Shown in pieces: positions 1-13,200 of a stretch of DNA of 64,000 nt (position 1 is the first letter of the stretch; the number at the start of each line of letters is the position of its first letter). A model generated the notes under the pieces. The model did not search any database. It was not told the DNA's origin and saw only the letters and a program-made list of their open reading frames with translations. Origin of the DNA: Lingula anatina (taxonomy: Eukaryota; Brachiopoda; Lingulata; Lingulida; Lingulidae); assembly GCF_001039355.2 (NCBI RefSeq), contig NW_019775946.1, forward strand, positions 730,893 through 794,892. Reading direction: 5' to 3'. Position numbers and translations under genes: made by a program.

Positions 1-1027
1 AAAAAACTGCTTAATCTTTGAGGAGTTTCAGCTCAATAATTTTGGTTTACCACTTCCAGTGAATAACTGCACCAACAGCCTGTCAAATGACTCAAATAAG
101 TGGAATCATATAAACAGTTTACAAACTGGGTGAAAATGTGGAATTCAAAAACCCACAATTAATGTAGGCTGCATTAAATTCTTGATACACAATATATATT
201 TTTACACTACATTGGAAATTATGTAAAATCACTACAGTATTGGGCAGGCCCTATAAGTACATTGACATTTTTAAAGAGTTTCAATACTATAGGAACACTC
301 AAGTCTCTCAAAAATGTCCACAGAAGTCCACATATCCACACTGACACATAGGTACAAATAATTTCAAAGGGATACTGTGACTAGCTATAGTATCTGTCCA
401 GGCTATAGGCATATAGAAATAGATAAATGGATATTCAATACCAATTACCAGGACTGATGTTATTAACAATGACCTGAACTTCACAGGTTTCACGTCCTCT
501 TGACTTTATTCATTTAAGTCACCATGGCTGAGTCAAGAAGCAAGGGTGAGGTTGTCTCTTTTCCTTTACACCCTAATATACATGTTACAGGAGATCAAGT
601 TAAAACAAACCTTCAGGAAAATCGGAAATAAAAGCTAAAAATAGTAGAACAATAAGAAATATAATGGAGAAGTATAACAAAATAAAAAGCAACATCCCAA
701 AAGTCATCCCAGTCCAAAACGGTTAATAATACAAAATTTAAATATACAAATTACTTGTATAAACAATGTACTACAGTTCACTATATGAACTTGTAACTTC
801 AGATAGAAACAGCTTTCACCCACATAGTAGAACCTTCAACCTGCAGCAGCTGCAGAAACAGTTCAATAAAAGGTATCCCCAAGCAATTTTCCCACACATT
901 CTCCATTATTTTTCCCCCAACAATCAACATAAAATAAGACCATAACATTAGGAAAAATAGCATTTTCTTTCCAAATAGGATATTCTCCAAAAATATGAAA
1001 AAACAAGAACCTGATGTTAAAACTCAC
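1..1027. other. Intron or downstream part of the EGF-domain gene; no exon recognised
   Basis: AT-rich sequence downstream, on the minus strand, of the EGF exon at 1028-1147. The exon ends in a good donor, so this should be intron. I see no further cysteine-patterned exon here, and the rest of the gene probably lies outside the window. Confidence 0.4.
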
Positions 1028-4000
1028 CTCGACAAGTTATCCCATCATCGTTGAGTTCATAGCCATCTTTACACCAGCACTGGTAGCCGCCATAGTAACG
1101 ATTGAGACAGACTTGCTGGCAAAATACTTGGACATCATCACAACTTCCTGAATTTATCAAAAAAAAAAAAAAAAAAGTTCACATATATAAAATATTATAT
1201 ATGTGTAATGAGAAGCAATAAAGTTGGTAAAATGACATATTTAACCATAACAACATAATTCCTGGCAAATTTAGCAAAAAAGTATATTGGTTAATACCGT
1301 TAACCTTTTTATCTGTTCAAACTTTTCTCTTTTTTTTTATTTTTATTTTCTGTCTGTAATCCTTCTGTCACTGCTGATCCCACCTATCACCACTCAAACT
1401 GCATGCAATGAATTTTTTTGTGTAACCTGTGCCTAGGTATAATGTATTGAAGCTGTCAAACACGGTTCTTATTTTAGACATAGTACAGTGTTGATCACTA
1501 TTAAATTCTGTTTAGCAGCCCTTCCTCAACATATCTGACATACTTCTAGAAGTGTTCTACAGAGGATTGTATCAAATGAAATATCACGTGTGGAAATGTT
1601 TAATCAACACAGATATCCCCTTACCCCCCCCCCCAGCCCCACCCACCCCCAACTTATTTCCATTTAACACATTATCCAGTTTAAGAATTCTTATGCAGTA
1701 AAGATTTCTTAAATATTCAATCTGTGTCAAAAACCAAGCCTACTATCCCTTTAGGGTCTAAATGTGGACCACTGTTTTATACAATTAAACTATTTACCAG
1801 CTTTGTGCCTCTTTAGATGGACAATTGTCTTGTATTAGGGCCTATAACTGCACAGACTGAATATTATGACTGAAATATGATATGATATTTTTGAGATGGA
1901 GATTAAACACTCAGTCCATTCATCAACTATCATGCAATGACACCTGATTCAGCAGATCTTGTTTCAGGACACAGAAACAAACCATAGCAGTGCCTAAACC
2001 CACTGAAAACACTGACAGGGGCATTTTTGACATATACACCACTTGATGAAGACTGATTTTATGAAAAAAAGAACATTAAGGTATTTTATGTCTGCTAAGA
2101 GTTTACAGCCTGAGAGGATTGTTATCACAGAGTATTTATTGCTGGAAACCCAGCTGCGGTGCATCTACCACAACATTTTTTACAAAACAACTACACTGCT
2201 AGGCCTTCTCAAGTTAGAACCTTGGTTAGTCACTTGAGTGAAAATGATATCCTTCTTTCCTTGCCACCATATTCATATGAGTGAAATAAGGTACAGAGGA
2301 GAGTAATGGGGGATGTTTATGAAGTATTGAGAAGCAATGAGCCATGTTGCCAGCATGGTGGAGTCAAAATATTAACACATGCCTAACAAAAAAAGCTCTG
2401 ATATTTTAATATTATGTTTAGCGTCTTTGTAATTAAATAATGTCATCACTTTTAAATAGAAAGGTGTTTTTAATACCACTGCTATGCTTACTTTCAGGAC
2501 AAAGTTGTAAAACTTCTTTATTTCTAAATTGGATAATAAAGACATTCTGGCATGCTTTTATATAGAAAACTGCTTTGCTTTGTTTGCTTAGCTCGTAAAA
2601 GTAACATTTCAATTCTTTACTGTAACATCAGCCACCTTTTGCCTATGGCAAAGAAAAAACAAATATTATCAAGAAAAAGTCTTGTTATCAAATATGTACA
2701 TTTAAAGAGAAGTTTTAAAGGAAGGACATAATTTTTGGCTGTATATACATAGGATGTCTCTCTTGTAGGTGGACAAATGCTAAAGCTCTGTTTGTTAACT
2801 GTATTGTGCAAACTCACTCTACCTGACTGTATACCTATCTATATGGCTTTTGTGAAACGACTGTTTAAAAAAATATACAGCCAACATATAAAAAGCATTA
2901 AACTGTCAAACAACAGGGGTGGTTTGTGAGAAAAATGCAAAATTAGGCAGAGTTAGTTTTCAGTTTTCAGCAAGACTTATGAAAAAAATCCAAGAGGGCA
3001 CTTAAAAGGCAGTCATAAATGTCAGGCTTAAAGGGGTACTTATCTTGATGAACAACTTTACCTGTAATGTCAAACTTCATAAACTGACAACATTGTACTT
3101 TCTGTAATAATGTTATTGACTATGGAAACATAATGGCCACCTTTGTTAAGGGGTTGGGTGTTGCTGTGTGGGTTCAGATTACCTGAGTGTGACAGGATAC
3201 AGGTAACAAAATCCAAAATTACCAACCCCTCTGCCCTCTAACACAAAGTCACTGAAGGACTGTAACTTCACCTGGCTTGTAATGGTCTTCTTCAACTTTG
3301 GGGACCACCAATTTACCTGTCACTTTGATAAACCAACTGAATTTGCCCAAAATAAAAGCCTCATTTGATTAAAATTGGATTGACCTCTCCTATACAAATT
3401 CTTGACATAAAATTGTAGAAAGATTTCTTTTGTTGGTGTTTTTGCACATTATCTGCTTAAAAAGGTTACTCAAAATGTATTGATAGGAAATAAATATAAA
3501 ATAAATCAATATAAATATAAACCATGAAATTCCATCAAATTAACTTGAAATTATTTGACATAAAAATCAGAAATTAAAGAAACCCTTAGGCAGGAATGCA
3601 CCTGTAATAAAATTAAAATGCCGTAGTATAAAAATGTTATAAAAGCACATTAGATTTCAATTAAAATCTATAGTTTTCCAAGCTGTTGTTTCTACTCCCA
3701 CAGGTGTATCTTTGGGGTGGAGAAACATCAAACAGCAGGGCAGCATGTTGTCCCAGGCAAAGCCCCATCAAGTAGCAATTAAATATGAATCACATACAGA
3801 CCAACATGGTACACCTTGGGGCATTTTCTAATAAATGCACAAAGAAAGCCGGATTATTCTTTTTTTCACTCCTCTGCTTTTACAACTGTACTGCAGCTAT
3901 TGCCTGGTCCCTTTTGTGTAAAAAGTGTGCATGTGAATTCTTATAAGTGGAGTTTCACAAAATGGGAGATTTTTTTCTGTATCTGTTTATTGATAAAGCC

Positions 4001-7000
4001 TACGTAAACTATGTGGTCATTGTGAGAACAGTTCTCAGCAGCTACATGTGCTGCCTGTTTACAGCTGACCACTTCAAATCAAGAACATTTGAAAGTGATT
4101 AATAATTTCAGAACAAGACCTCATCATAATGACTTGAACTTGGATAAAACATATGTCTACTACCTGGTGCAGAACAATAAATTTAACAGGCAGTTTAGAT
4201 GCCCAATGCCTCAGAGCAATGTCATGCAAACTGGACTTCAATTAAGCATTGTCCGTAATGATGGAGAGGGCTCCAAGGTTGACAGAAGATCATCAGGTTC
4301 CATAGTCTTTCCTCAGCTACAATACAAAGGACATCAAAAGGACAGAATGCTGTTATTATGTGTGCTCTTATGGCTGCTGGACTAGAGCAGAGTATGTGTC
4401 TTACTGGAAGGCATAAATCTCTGCCACAAGGGCAATAAACATCCATCAAAATGCAAGTAATACCACTACATGTAAATACCACATAGTTAACTTTGAGCCC
4501 AGCATACATTAAGTACACTTTTTGCCAATGATCTGACATCATTTAGAAAGCTTCAAACATTTTTCTGGCAGTTCTTCCTTTCCTTTTTTTCTGTCTTTTA
4601 AAGTCTCATCCTTTTTCAAATTTTCGGTATTTATTTGGCCACAAACTGCTTCGGCAGATCAGATATATTTGTCCTGGTAAGAGCTCAGAGACTGATGTGC
4701 CTAATGTTTCTGTCACTGATCCAAGGAAAACTCTGTGTTCCAGGAACACCTTTGGCTACCTTGAACATGATGACATGCTGATCTTATCTTAATCTTATTT
4801 TCTTGTTAATACAATTTGTTCTTTATAGTGTGAATTTGGTCAACAAGGGTAATTGAAAATATTTAAACAGCAATGTTCTGGTCTCTGTAAGGGCACCTCT
4901 TCACTTTTTCCTCATTAGGTAAATATTTAAAGCACTTGGTAGTTGAAGTGGGCTGGGATGTGTTCTTATTTCCCTTGCTGGTTATCTTTGACAAAACTGA
5001 AACATGCTTGGTTTAAGATCCCATTTCCAGTACAGTTGAGACAACTTAACTTAGTGCATCACATATCATCTCAGCAGATCCCAATAAGATGATTACAATA
5101 TCTTATTATAGGAAGCCATTCTAATGTCTCTGCTGTCCCACCCACTGTTATTGATGCTACACTTAGTCTTATGGTTCTAAGTCACTATCTACTTTTTTAT
5201 CTATTACCTCTATCTGTTTGCCCATTTGTCTGTACGTCGATTTGTCTTTTAGCAAGGTTGTGGAAAAAGTGGATGGATTTTGCTAAAAATTTTTGGAAAC
5301 TGGGGTGAACTAAGTGACAAATATTTCAATTTTGGTATGATTCATTCATTAATATAAATAATAACTTATCTAATCAATCATATAAATAATCAATTATAAT
5401 GATAATCAATTTTATTAATTAATAGATGAACAATAATTAATAGTAATGAGAACTGAACTGCCTTAGCAAAAGTCTACTCTCTCTAAGTGCTTTTATTGTT
5501 TCTTTAATTCTTTAATTTATTTACATATTTATTTATTTATCTATTCATTTATTAAATTTGGTACAAACACTATGGTACAAAAGGCTATTACCTAAGATTT
5601 TGTATCACAAATTTTATGCTTCTATGGTCTGGTAAGACAGGACATAGTAAATTGAGTCATTGAAACTGGACTGTGAATCATGTGGGACTGTATACCAAGT
5701 TAGAAGCCAGCACATATGTAACCTCCGTTATCTAATTAACTAAGTTATGGGAAGATGATCTGCTGGCCTGAATGTCTGGCAAAAGATAATTCAATTTCCA
5801 TCCTCACAGAAGAAGACCTGTATTCTGTCTGTTGAGATGGTGGAGGTACAGGTGGTCAATAAAGCCACTGAATAATTGAGTTTTCACACAAAAAATGCCA
5901 AAAATATATTTGGCTCTCCAACCTTGCAATGGACAATTTTTTTAGATTCTTGCTTAATCTTGGATTCTTAAGTAATTATTAAGAGGACATTTTGTAGTTT
6001 TTTAAAGCAGTGATTAACTGATTCATTAAATAAAGTCTTTACAAATAAATTAAAAATCCATTCACAGAAATACATGTAAGCAATCACCATGACATAATTC
6101 AAGTTCATTACAGCACATTATACATTAGAGACAGGTTTATTTACGCTTTTAGTTTCCATCCTCCACAAGTAATACTAGCTTGACAAATGTTCAAGAAATC
6201 TTCAAGTAATTATAAACATTTGTCTTGATTTACATTATTGGAAGTTGGAATATTTCACACAGCCACAAAAGTATGCAATGTGGGATGAAGTAAAAAAAGA
6301 AATACTGAATCCCAAACATGTACTATATGTGTGCCCAGACATTTCACCAACCAAACCACATTTGCCCTGGTACACACCATGTTAAAAGGACAAACAAATA
6401 AAACTAGCTTGTATCAATAACAGATTAAGACCATTTCTTGTGGAAAGTACTGAAAATGGAAAAGATAACAGCCCGATGTTTTTACTTCATTTCTGAACAG
6501 AAGCAGGGCATTTTAATTGCAATACAATAGCTAAGAACTATATGTCAACAAAAGTGGCAAAGACTTCAACAAAGAATTTCACACCTGGAATGGCCGACAA
6601 TTGCAATATTTTCAAACAATTGGCACTGTATAATTTATACTTGTACACAGAGTCCTTTACATCAACAAAATTGCCTTCTATTTTTACAATGTGTCCATTG
6701 GCAAATAGTTCTTTTTAAAGTGGTTTCTTTGAAGTTCTTAGGATGAGTAGTCTGTCCTGAGAAGTAGTAGCATAAAAAACTCATACAGAGTTCCTATTAA
6801 TCTGTCAGCAAAAATAAGCCAGCAGTACAGAAGCACTACAATTTCAACAAAATTTCTTTTTGTCTACATCTTTTGTTTTTCATTATAAACAAAGATCTAC
6901 AATCAAAAGTTTTTAGCAGAAATAATAAAAAATAATAATAAATCCATTCCCTTTCAAAATTAAGACCCTAACTGGTGCTTCAATTTCTTATTTCTCAACA

Positions 7001-7681
7001 ATCAATCCATCAAGCACTGACTCCTTTCCAAAAACTTTCCTCCACAGGATTGTACATTAGGTCTGTTTATTTAGGTGACTTTCACACAAAAAACATGCAT
7101 TGATTATAAACTTTTTTTTCTGAAAACAGCAGGAATATTACATTACCTCATGAGTCAGTGCAAATGAAACAGAAGATAGTTACACAATTTGACCAAAAAA
7201 AAACATTAATTAGAAAAAGCAAGGACTTTCCGAGTAATAAGTCTCCATGAACAATTTTATTATCATAAACAATAATTCTAATTAAATATTCCAATTAATG
7301 CACACAAAAAAGTATCTGTAGAGTTATACAAACCTACTAGCAGCATCGATCGTGATGCTTTTCATACCATGTATATAAAAAGAAAAAGAATTTCATGTTT
7401 CAATAATTCTGCTCAAACTTTTCTACTTCTTTGGCTAATTTGACATTGATTCTAACTATCCTATTACCTATACATCCTTCATCCCCACATCACCCCATTC
7501 ACCATTCACTTTAATAAAACATTTAAAGAATGTTTTTAAAAAGCACTCGATACCAAATTAATATTTCTGCATGGCTGTGGTGTGCATACTCACCCTGGAA
7601 GACTGCTTTTGGTACTGGAAAAGTGTCAAATCCAAAAGTGACGGCAAACGTGAGGAGGAGAAGTTGTATTTGGACCTTCAT
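1028..7681 (-). CDS. Partial secreted or membrane protein: signal-peptide exon plus EGF-like exon
   Basis: Two minus-strand coding exons are visible. Exon 1 (7681 down to 7594) starts at the ATG at 7681 and encodes 29 codons: Met-Lys, a Leu-rich hydrophobic core (QLLLLTFAVTFGF), then a short polar stretch. It ends in a GTGAGT donor in phase 1. Exon 2 (1147 down to 1028) has a TTCAG acceptor, a GTGAGT donor and is 120 bp, phase 1-1. It encodes one EGF-like module with all six cysteines (spacing C-x6-C-x3-C-x8-C-x-C-x12-C) and the usual late Gly-Tyr and Asp-Gly. Symmetric phase 1-1 exons are typical of shuffled EGF modules, and the matching phases support joining the two exons. The 6.4 kb intron between them holds no other exon I recognise. 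The protein enters the secretory pathway; whether it is secreted, a receptor or a matrix component cannot be told, because the 3' part is outside the window. A separate gene for each exon is possible. Confidence 0.7.
1148..7593. other. Large intron of the EGF-domain gene
   Basis: About 6.4 kb, AT-rich, with poly-A/T and poly-C runs (for example poly-C near 1625) and ATTT-type tracts near 5520-5560. I see no coding exon, RNA gene or clear transposon. Small open frames (for example on the plus strand near 4089-4385) have no splice support or family resemblance. Confidence 0.5.
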
Positions 7682-8698
7682 GGCGAAATCCAGGCCACTA
7701 CGTAACTCTCGAGTTCTTGAGTACTAACTGGTTACGATAGTCTCCACATGACTAGGTGTAACTACACATTAGATCTAGATTATCGTTGAAAGTGTAAACG
7801 GTCCGCAAACGAAAGCCCGTGCACCACAACTCCAAGACAGATTGTTTGCCGTATCGTAGGTCAAGGGTCAAGATATTGAACTCGTCGGGAAATGGGTAAT
7901 GCACGGACGGGTTCATTTTTTCCTAACATGCCAATTTTCGACTGTTTATAGTATTTATGCACTGCATTCACCGTGGTAAATAAATATTTATGTATAGAAA
8001 AGAAGGAAAACCATATGAACTTTGAACAGTATTCTTAAAGTACATAACACTTTAGTTGTCACAGGAAAGGAGAGGCCATTGTGACAGATGAAGTTGATTG
8101 TGCTCTGTTTACCACAACCGACGCAATTTACCTTAGATCACAGTTGGAGCGATCGTAGAATTTCTGCTTTTATGGAGCGATGTACTGGCGGTTTACATGT
8201 TATTGATATTGTTGGTCTGAAACTCCCAAAACGCTTATGTAAACTGTGTATTAAATACATCTTTTAATAGCCAGAGAGCGTCTTAATCTGAATAAGTGAA
8301 ATGAAAAAAAAAAATTAAAAAATAAATGAATAAGATTTTTAAAAGTGTGCGAATCCACGGCCAATCTTCCGGATCCTACAATGCCATATATTATTATATA
8401 ATTAAATCCTCAGATTTAAAAAGTAGGCCTATCCAACTGAAAGTAAATCAAAGTAGGCCAAGGCTATTTTACACATCTTTCTTTTGCATTTTGCTTCTTT
8501 ATCCCCAATTATGACCGTAACATTTAGGATAAACACCGTCCAGCGACAAAAATCAGAGCTGCCACCATAAATCTCTTATTCCCTTGGTATTTATATTTCT
8601 TGACGCTGCAAGTGAAATTTGATACAAGGAGTGACCCACATACTAATACTGATTGTTTTGTGAAGCTGCTAGAGACCAAGTACAGATACAACTGCAGA
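7682..8698. promoter_or_regulatory. Divergent intergenic region between the EGF-domain and chitin-binding genes
   Basis: About 1 kb separates two divergent start codons (7681 minus, 8699 plus), so it should contain both promoters. GC content rises just upstream of the minus-strand ATG (about 7690-7880). For the plus-strand gene the best TATA candidate is a TATTTATA-type run near 8586-8595, about 105 bases before the ATG. No operator-like or repeated motif was recognised. Confidence 0.35.
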
Positions 8699-8780
8699 AT
8701 GGCGTCTTTTTGGCAGATTCTTGTCCTCATGTTCATCATGTCAGTCTTAACAGATGGTGCTCCTAAAGAAGGTAGATAAA

Positions 8781-8823
<43 letters not shown>

Positions 8824-9107
8824 CTTGTACATATATAATTGCAAATATTTTCTTTTATTCAGAATGTAAGACCAATGGCGATTACTTGGGCGACGATTCT
8901 GACCTTTGCAAATTCTACCATTGTGTTTGGGGGAGGGCATACTCACAGCCGTGCGCGCGAGGCACCAGGCTACCCTGTAACTTCACCCGCCAGGCGCCCA
9001 ACTCGGGTCTGGGAACTCCTTGCAGGCTTCCAGGAACAGAATGCGATCCAACCGTTATGTGCGACCAACCTAACGGAGAAATGCCATTCACCGGAAGCAT
9101 ACCATAG
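8699..9107 (+). CDS. Small secreted peritrophin-A-like chitin-binding protein (105 aa)
   Basis: Two exons: 8699-8771 and 8863-9107, joined in phase 1 across a 91 bp intron (G|GTAGAT donor, TTATTCAG acceptor). Exon 1 encodes a signal peptide (MASFWQILVLMFIMSVLTDG). Exon 2 encodes the mature domain with eight cysteines at residues 26, 40, 45, 55, 63, 78, 85 and 91. The stretch D-x-C-K-F-Y-H-C (about 38-45) followed by a Cys ten residues on is the core of the CBM14/peritrophin-A fold, which binds chitin in peritrophic matrix, cuticle or shell matrix. The protein holds one domain and little else, so it is probably a secreted matrix or innate-defence protein. The intron carries a (TC)n microsatellite at 8782-8818. 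A polyadenylation signal AATAAA lies at 9145-9150, 38 bases after the stop. The splice model is firm; the domain name is recognised by motif only. Confidence 0.8.
8782..8818. repeat. (TC)n microsatellite in the chitin-binding gene intron
   Basis: Pure CT dinucleotide run filling nearly half of a 91 bp intron, just after the donor. It may act as an extended polypyrimidine tract. Confidence 0.95.
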
Positions 9108-9144
9108 AACAACGTACATGATTGGAGCTCATGGTAGCAGAGTC

Positions 9145-9150
9145 AATAAA
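9145..9150 (+). terminator. Polyadenylation signal AATAAA of the chitin-binding gene
   Basis: Canonical AATAAA 38 bases downstream of the TAG stop at 9105-9107. Confidence 0.6.
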
Positions 9151-10247
9151 ACGAGTAACTAGACTGAACTAGGCGAACAACCTGTCCAAGACGAAGTTAT
9201 CTTGGATAGCGCACGCTCAAATCCTGAATTTTTTTTTATCAGACAATATACTTGATTGAAATTTACATGCACAAAAAAGGATATACTACCATAGTTGTAG
9301 GAACTTTGACAACCGTTTCCCCCCAAATTGTTCTTTTACGTACAACGTGTGTTTGATAGGTGAAAATACTGTTCTATGTATACCTGTACACTGTAGTATA
9401 TAGATAGGCCTACACTGTACAGTGGGGGAAGCCTAATGCCAGAGATGTGTGCGCTTGCTGTCTTACGCTCTCTATTTCCTATTAATTAACAAATGTCGCA
9501 ACCAAACCACGTTATTAACTTCTAAAATGTATAACCTTACTTAAGCTTTGTTTCAGCCTCTTTCCCAATCATTCATATGTAATAATTAAAGGAAGCATCT
9601 AATCATTAGTTAAGTCATTTTATTTCAAGTTTGTATAAACAAATTTTAAGTATGAATACCTATATATTTATAAACTCAACAATTTATCAATCAATTCCTC
9701 ATCAACAAGATTTCTGAAAATGCTATTTACTGAAACAAAAAATGATGCTTAAAACAAATTAAAATTATAGATATATATCTTAACCTCAATATAATGGATG
9801 ACAAATATCAAACAAATAAATAAACTGATAATACTAAAATTGATTAAAAAGATAAGTAAATTAATTATTGTCGCTCTGCGAACCCGACCTTTGTTAATTC
9901 TGGATAAGTAATGAACTTACAATGGAGAGATTTCACTTTGTGCACAATGATTTTTGTACTCATGGATAACGGTTTACCATCTAACGAAGATATGATTGTC
10001 CTCTGTTATTTTTTTAGATGAATGTTATTAGCGAAGCATCTAACTTTACAGACGAGAAAAGTACAATAGGGTCATGGTCTATGTGAATTAGAATCATCTG
10101 AAATCAACATGGTAGAAAAATGCACTTTTTCCCGTCTCCTTTCGCGTCAGTTAGCCATATTCGCATGCTCACTCAAGCTATGTCTTATGATACGATGTGG
10201 TGGTACGAAACTGTGGCGTTCGTGGCTTAGGAATGGACATTTTCCTC
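9151..10247. other. Convergent intergenic region, 3' sides of the chitin-binding and M13 genes
   Basis: The flanking genes point towards each other. The sequence is AT-rich and contains several TTTATT motifs (AATAAA on the minus strand, for example near 9615) that could end the M13 transcript. No gene, RNA or repeat was recognised. Confidence 0.4.
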
Positions 10248-13200
10248 TTAATAAACGTTGCACTTTTTATCTGCATTCATTGTGGAGCCTGCGGGACAGC
10301 TAAATGCCTGCACGAACTCATCCAACTGTGCTAAAGCCGTGTTTACTCTGCAAATAACAAGGGATTCGTGTCAGAAATTCCTGTCACATCTAATAACTAT
10401 AATACGTTTCATATGCATGTATACAATCTCAAAAAATTTAAACAAAGAAGGTGGCAATTAAAAATGATTTTATCTGTTCTTCACGTGATAGCTGTAATTG
10501 AAAATTGCACTGTCCCTTCAATGTAGTAATACATGTAGCTACATTTGTTGGTTTGTTAAAACTCACTTGAAACTCTCTGGATAACTGCCCTGCATTGCCT
10601 GGGAGTATCCGTATCCCTCATTCCTGTTGAAACAGTTTGTCTAAAAGATAGGGAATAACGTATTATTTGCTATACCAATTTATTTAGGAAATTATTAAAT
10701 GAAGAATTTCCTTCTCCCACCGACACCCCTTCCAACTACATATACACATGTACAACAGAAACTGGAATTATAACAACAATGTTAATGCAAAAGGTACAGA
10801 GCTACCATGGCCCATAGGAGCCTACGCGTGCGTCTTTTAGACGCCCCTTTACATGCGAAAACGACAAGGCCTATGCCGAGTTCATCTTTTACTACAGAGC
10901 TTTGAGAGCCGAAAATGACATGGCTGTGTCTCTTTCGCCACTTACTGAACTCCACAGATGCGAGATTGACACGTCCCATGTCGCGTTCGTCTCTCAAATG
11001 ACACTGTTATAAAACATGAAATAGGCATAACGTGTGATTTTCGCAGCTGAATAAGTAGACCCTTATAAACGAAGTTGACGTAACTTGAGAGTCATGTCGC
11101 TTTCAACTCTTACAAACCTCCAACAAAATCTATCTCCACACAGACGCGCGCGACATGTACTATTGGACATGGGTCAGTTGAAACCCTATTAACCTAAAGG
11201 GCTCATGTTACTTTCAGCCAACTCTTATATGTCAAATCCAATTAATTTGAAACAGTGTTGTGCTGTCCCAAAACATTTTTTTCATTTGAATCCCATCATA
11301 ATTTAGTGCTATCTAGATAACAGTGTGGCTAATTGCTTGTAATAATTATATGGCCTCATATTTTTATTTTCAAGGATTCAAATATAAAGGGTTTTAAGAC
11401 GGTCCTTCTGTTTCAAATTAATTGGCTGAAAGTAACATGAGCCATTTAGGTTAATGTCGCTTTCAACTTACCCATGTCCAATAGTACATGTCGCGCGCGT
11501 CTGTGTGGAGATAGATTTTGTTGGAGGTTTGTAAAAGTTGAAAGCGACATGACTCTAAGGTCACGTCAACTTCGTTTATAAGGGTCTACTTATTCAGCTG
11601 CGAAAATCACACGTAATGCCTATTTCATGTTTTATAACAGTGTCTTTTGAGAGACAAACGCGACATGGGTCGTGTTAATCTCGCATCTCTGGAGTTCAGT
11701 AAGTGGCGAAAGAGACACAGCCATGCCATTTTCGGCTCTCAAAGCTCTGTAGTAAAAGACGAACTCGGCATAGGCCTTGTCGTTTTCGCATGCAAGGGGG
11801 CGTCTAAAAGACGCACGCGTAGGCTCCTATGGGCCATGGTACAGAGCGTTTCCTTTTTAAAAATCTTATCAACGTATTATTCTTGCAAACAGATGGTCTT
11901 GTCGTGTGGCGCGCAGCACTGATTCTCTATTTACCTGTGCGTAACTGATGAAGAAGGCCTGCTCGTTATTTTTATTCAGTCCCGGGACTTGCTTCTCCGC
12001 TCCATTCTGACTGACCCAATCTTTGTACGCCTAAAACGAAACAAAAGTATTGAATAAACAGGACTAGACAACATTTATCAGGTCAAATTCTAAGCGCCCA
12101 TCATAATAAGCAAAGGATTTCATAACTGGTCTACTCTTCTGACATTTCAGATTTATGCGTCGGTAGGGTGCGCTTACATAACTTCGTCATTTGAAATTTA
12201 CTAAATTCTTTATAACAAAACGAAAAAACTAAGATATTTCCTGAATAACTATAAAAACGCTCAGAGAACGAATATTTCTATAAAGGCAGCTCTGTCCAAA
12301 TCACCATTAACTAGCTGCACTCGAATTGACAGAAGACCACAACAATCTAATTGATAATGTTTAAAAAAAACATTTCTGACCTATCCTCTAAAATTTATCA
12401 AAAATCCGACCAAAACATTTGAGTTAAAGTGTTTACTAATTAACTAATAAAGGCAAAAACATAACCTTGGAGCAAGTAAAGATGATAACGGAAAATAAAA
12501 TCAGCTTGATTTAACCGGTAAAGGACAAGTGTCGTCAACATATAGAGAGGACACTATAAGTTAATGATTCTATCAAAAATATACATTTTCTCGGTAGAAA
12601 TAACTATATAATACTTGCCTTACATAAAAAAAAGACACACTGTTGATTTTTTTATATGTCTGTCCACTCACCACTCTTTAAGCATTTTTATACGTTAACA
12701 GTGGTTGCCACCACCAACACCACAAATGTTACATTTTTTTTTTGTTATATTCTTATGTCAACTTGATTCGGCAATAAACTATTCTATGTTATTCTGTCCA
12801 CTTACATAATAAGCCATACGCACTCCCGCTGTTTCCGTCAGCCCTTCAAATGCATACCGTCTGGCATTAATTGGAACTTTCCTCTGGAAAAAAGAAGAAT
12901 TCAAAACTAGAACTGAAAAATCAAACTTGGGTTTTAACGAAAAATGTTGCAGATATTACCGTATATATACATTACAAAAAATTTAAAAATAAACTTTGTT
13001 TTTCTTACCGTTTCCACCGTGCCCTCGCTGTTAGGTATTCTGAAGCCCACAGTCATATTAGTATAGTAGTCGGACACGCAGCGTTTGCTTTTCAAATAAT
13101 CTACAGTAGTTTTATTACTCCACCAGTCAAATACAGTGCCATTCTTCAGGAAATAGCCACCTGGTGGAAAAGGGGTGAAAAAATGAAATTCATGATGTTT

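Noticed and set aside
4089-4385. A 98-codon plus-strand open frame
   Set aside because: No family resemblance, no splice or promoter support, and it lies in a large intron.
10782-10997. The 71-codon frame in the left arm of the foldback element as a gene
   Set aside because: It recurs in the opposite arm only because the arms are inverted copies. There is no start context or known domain.
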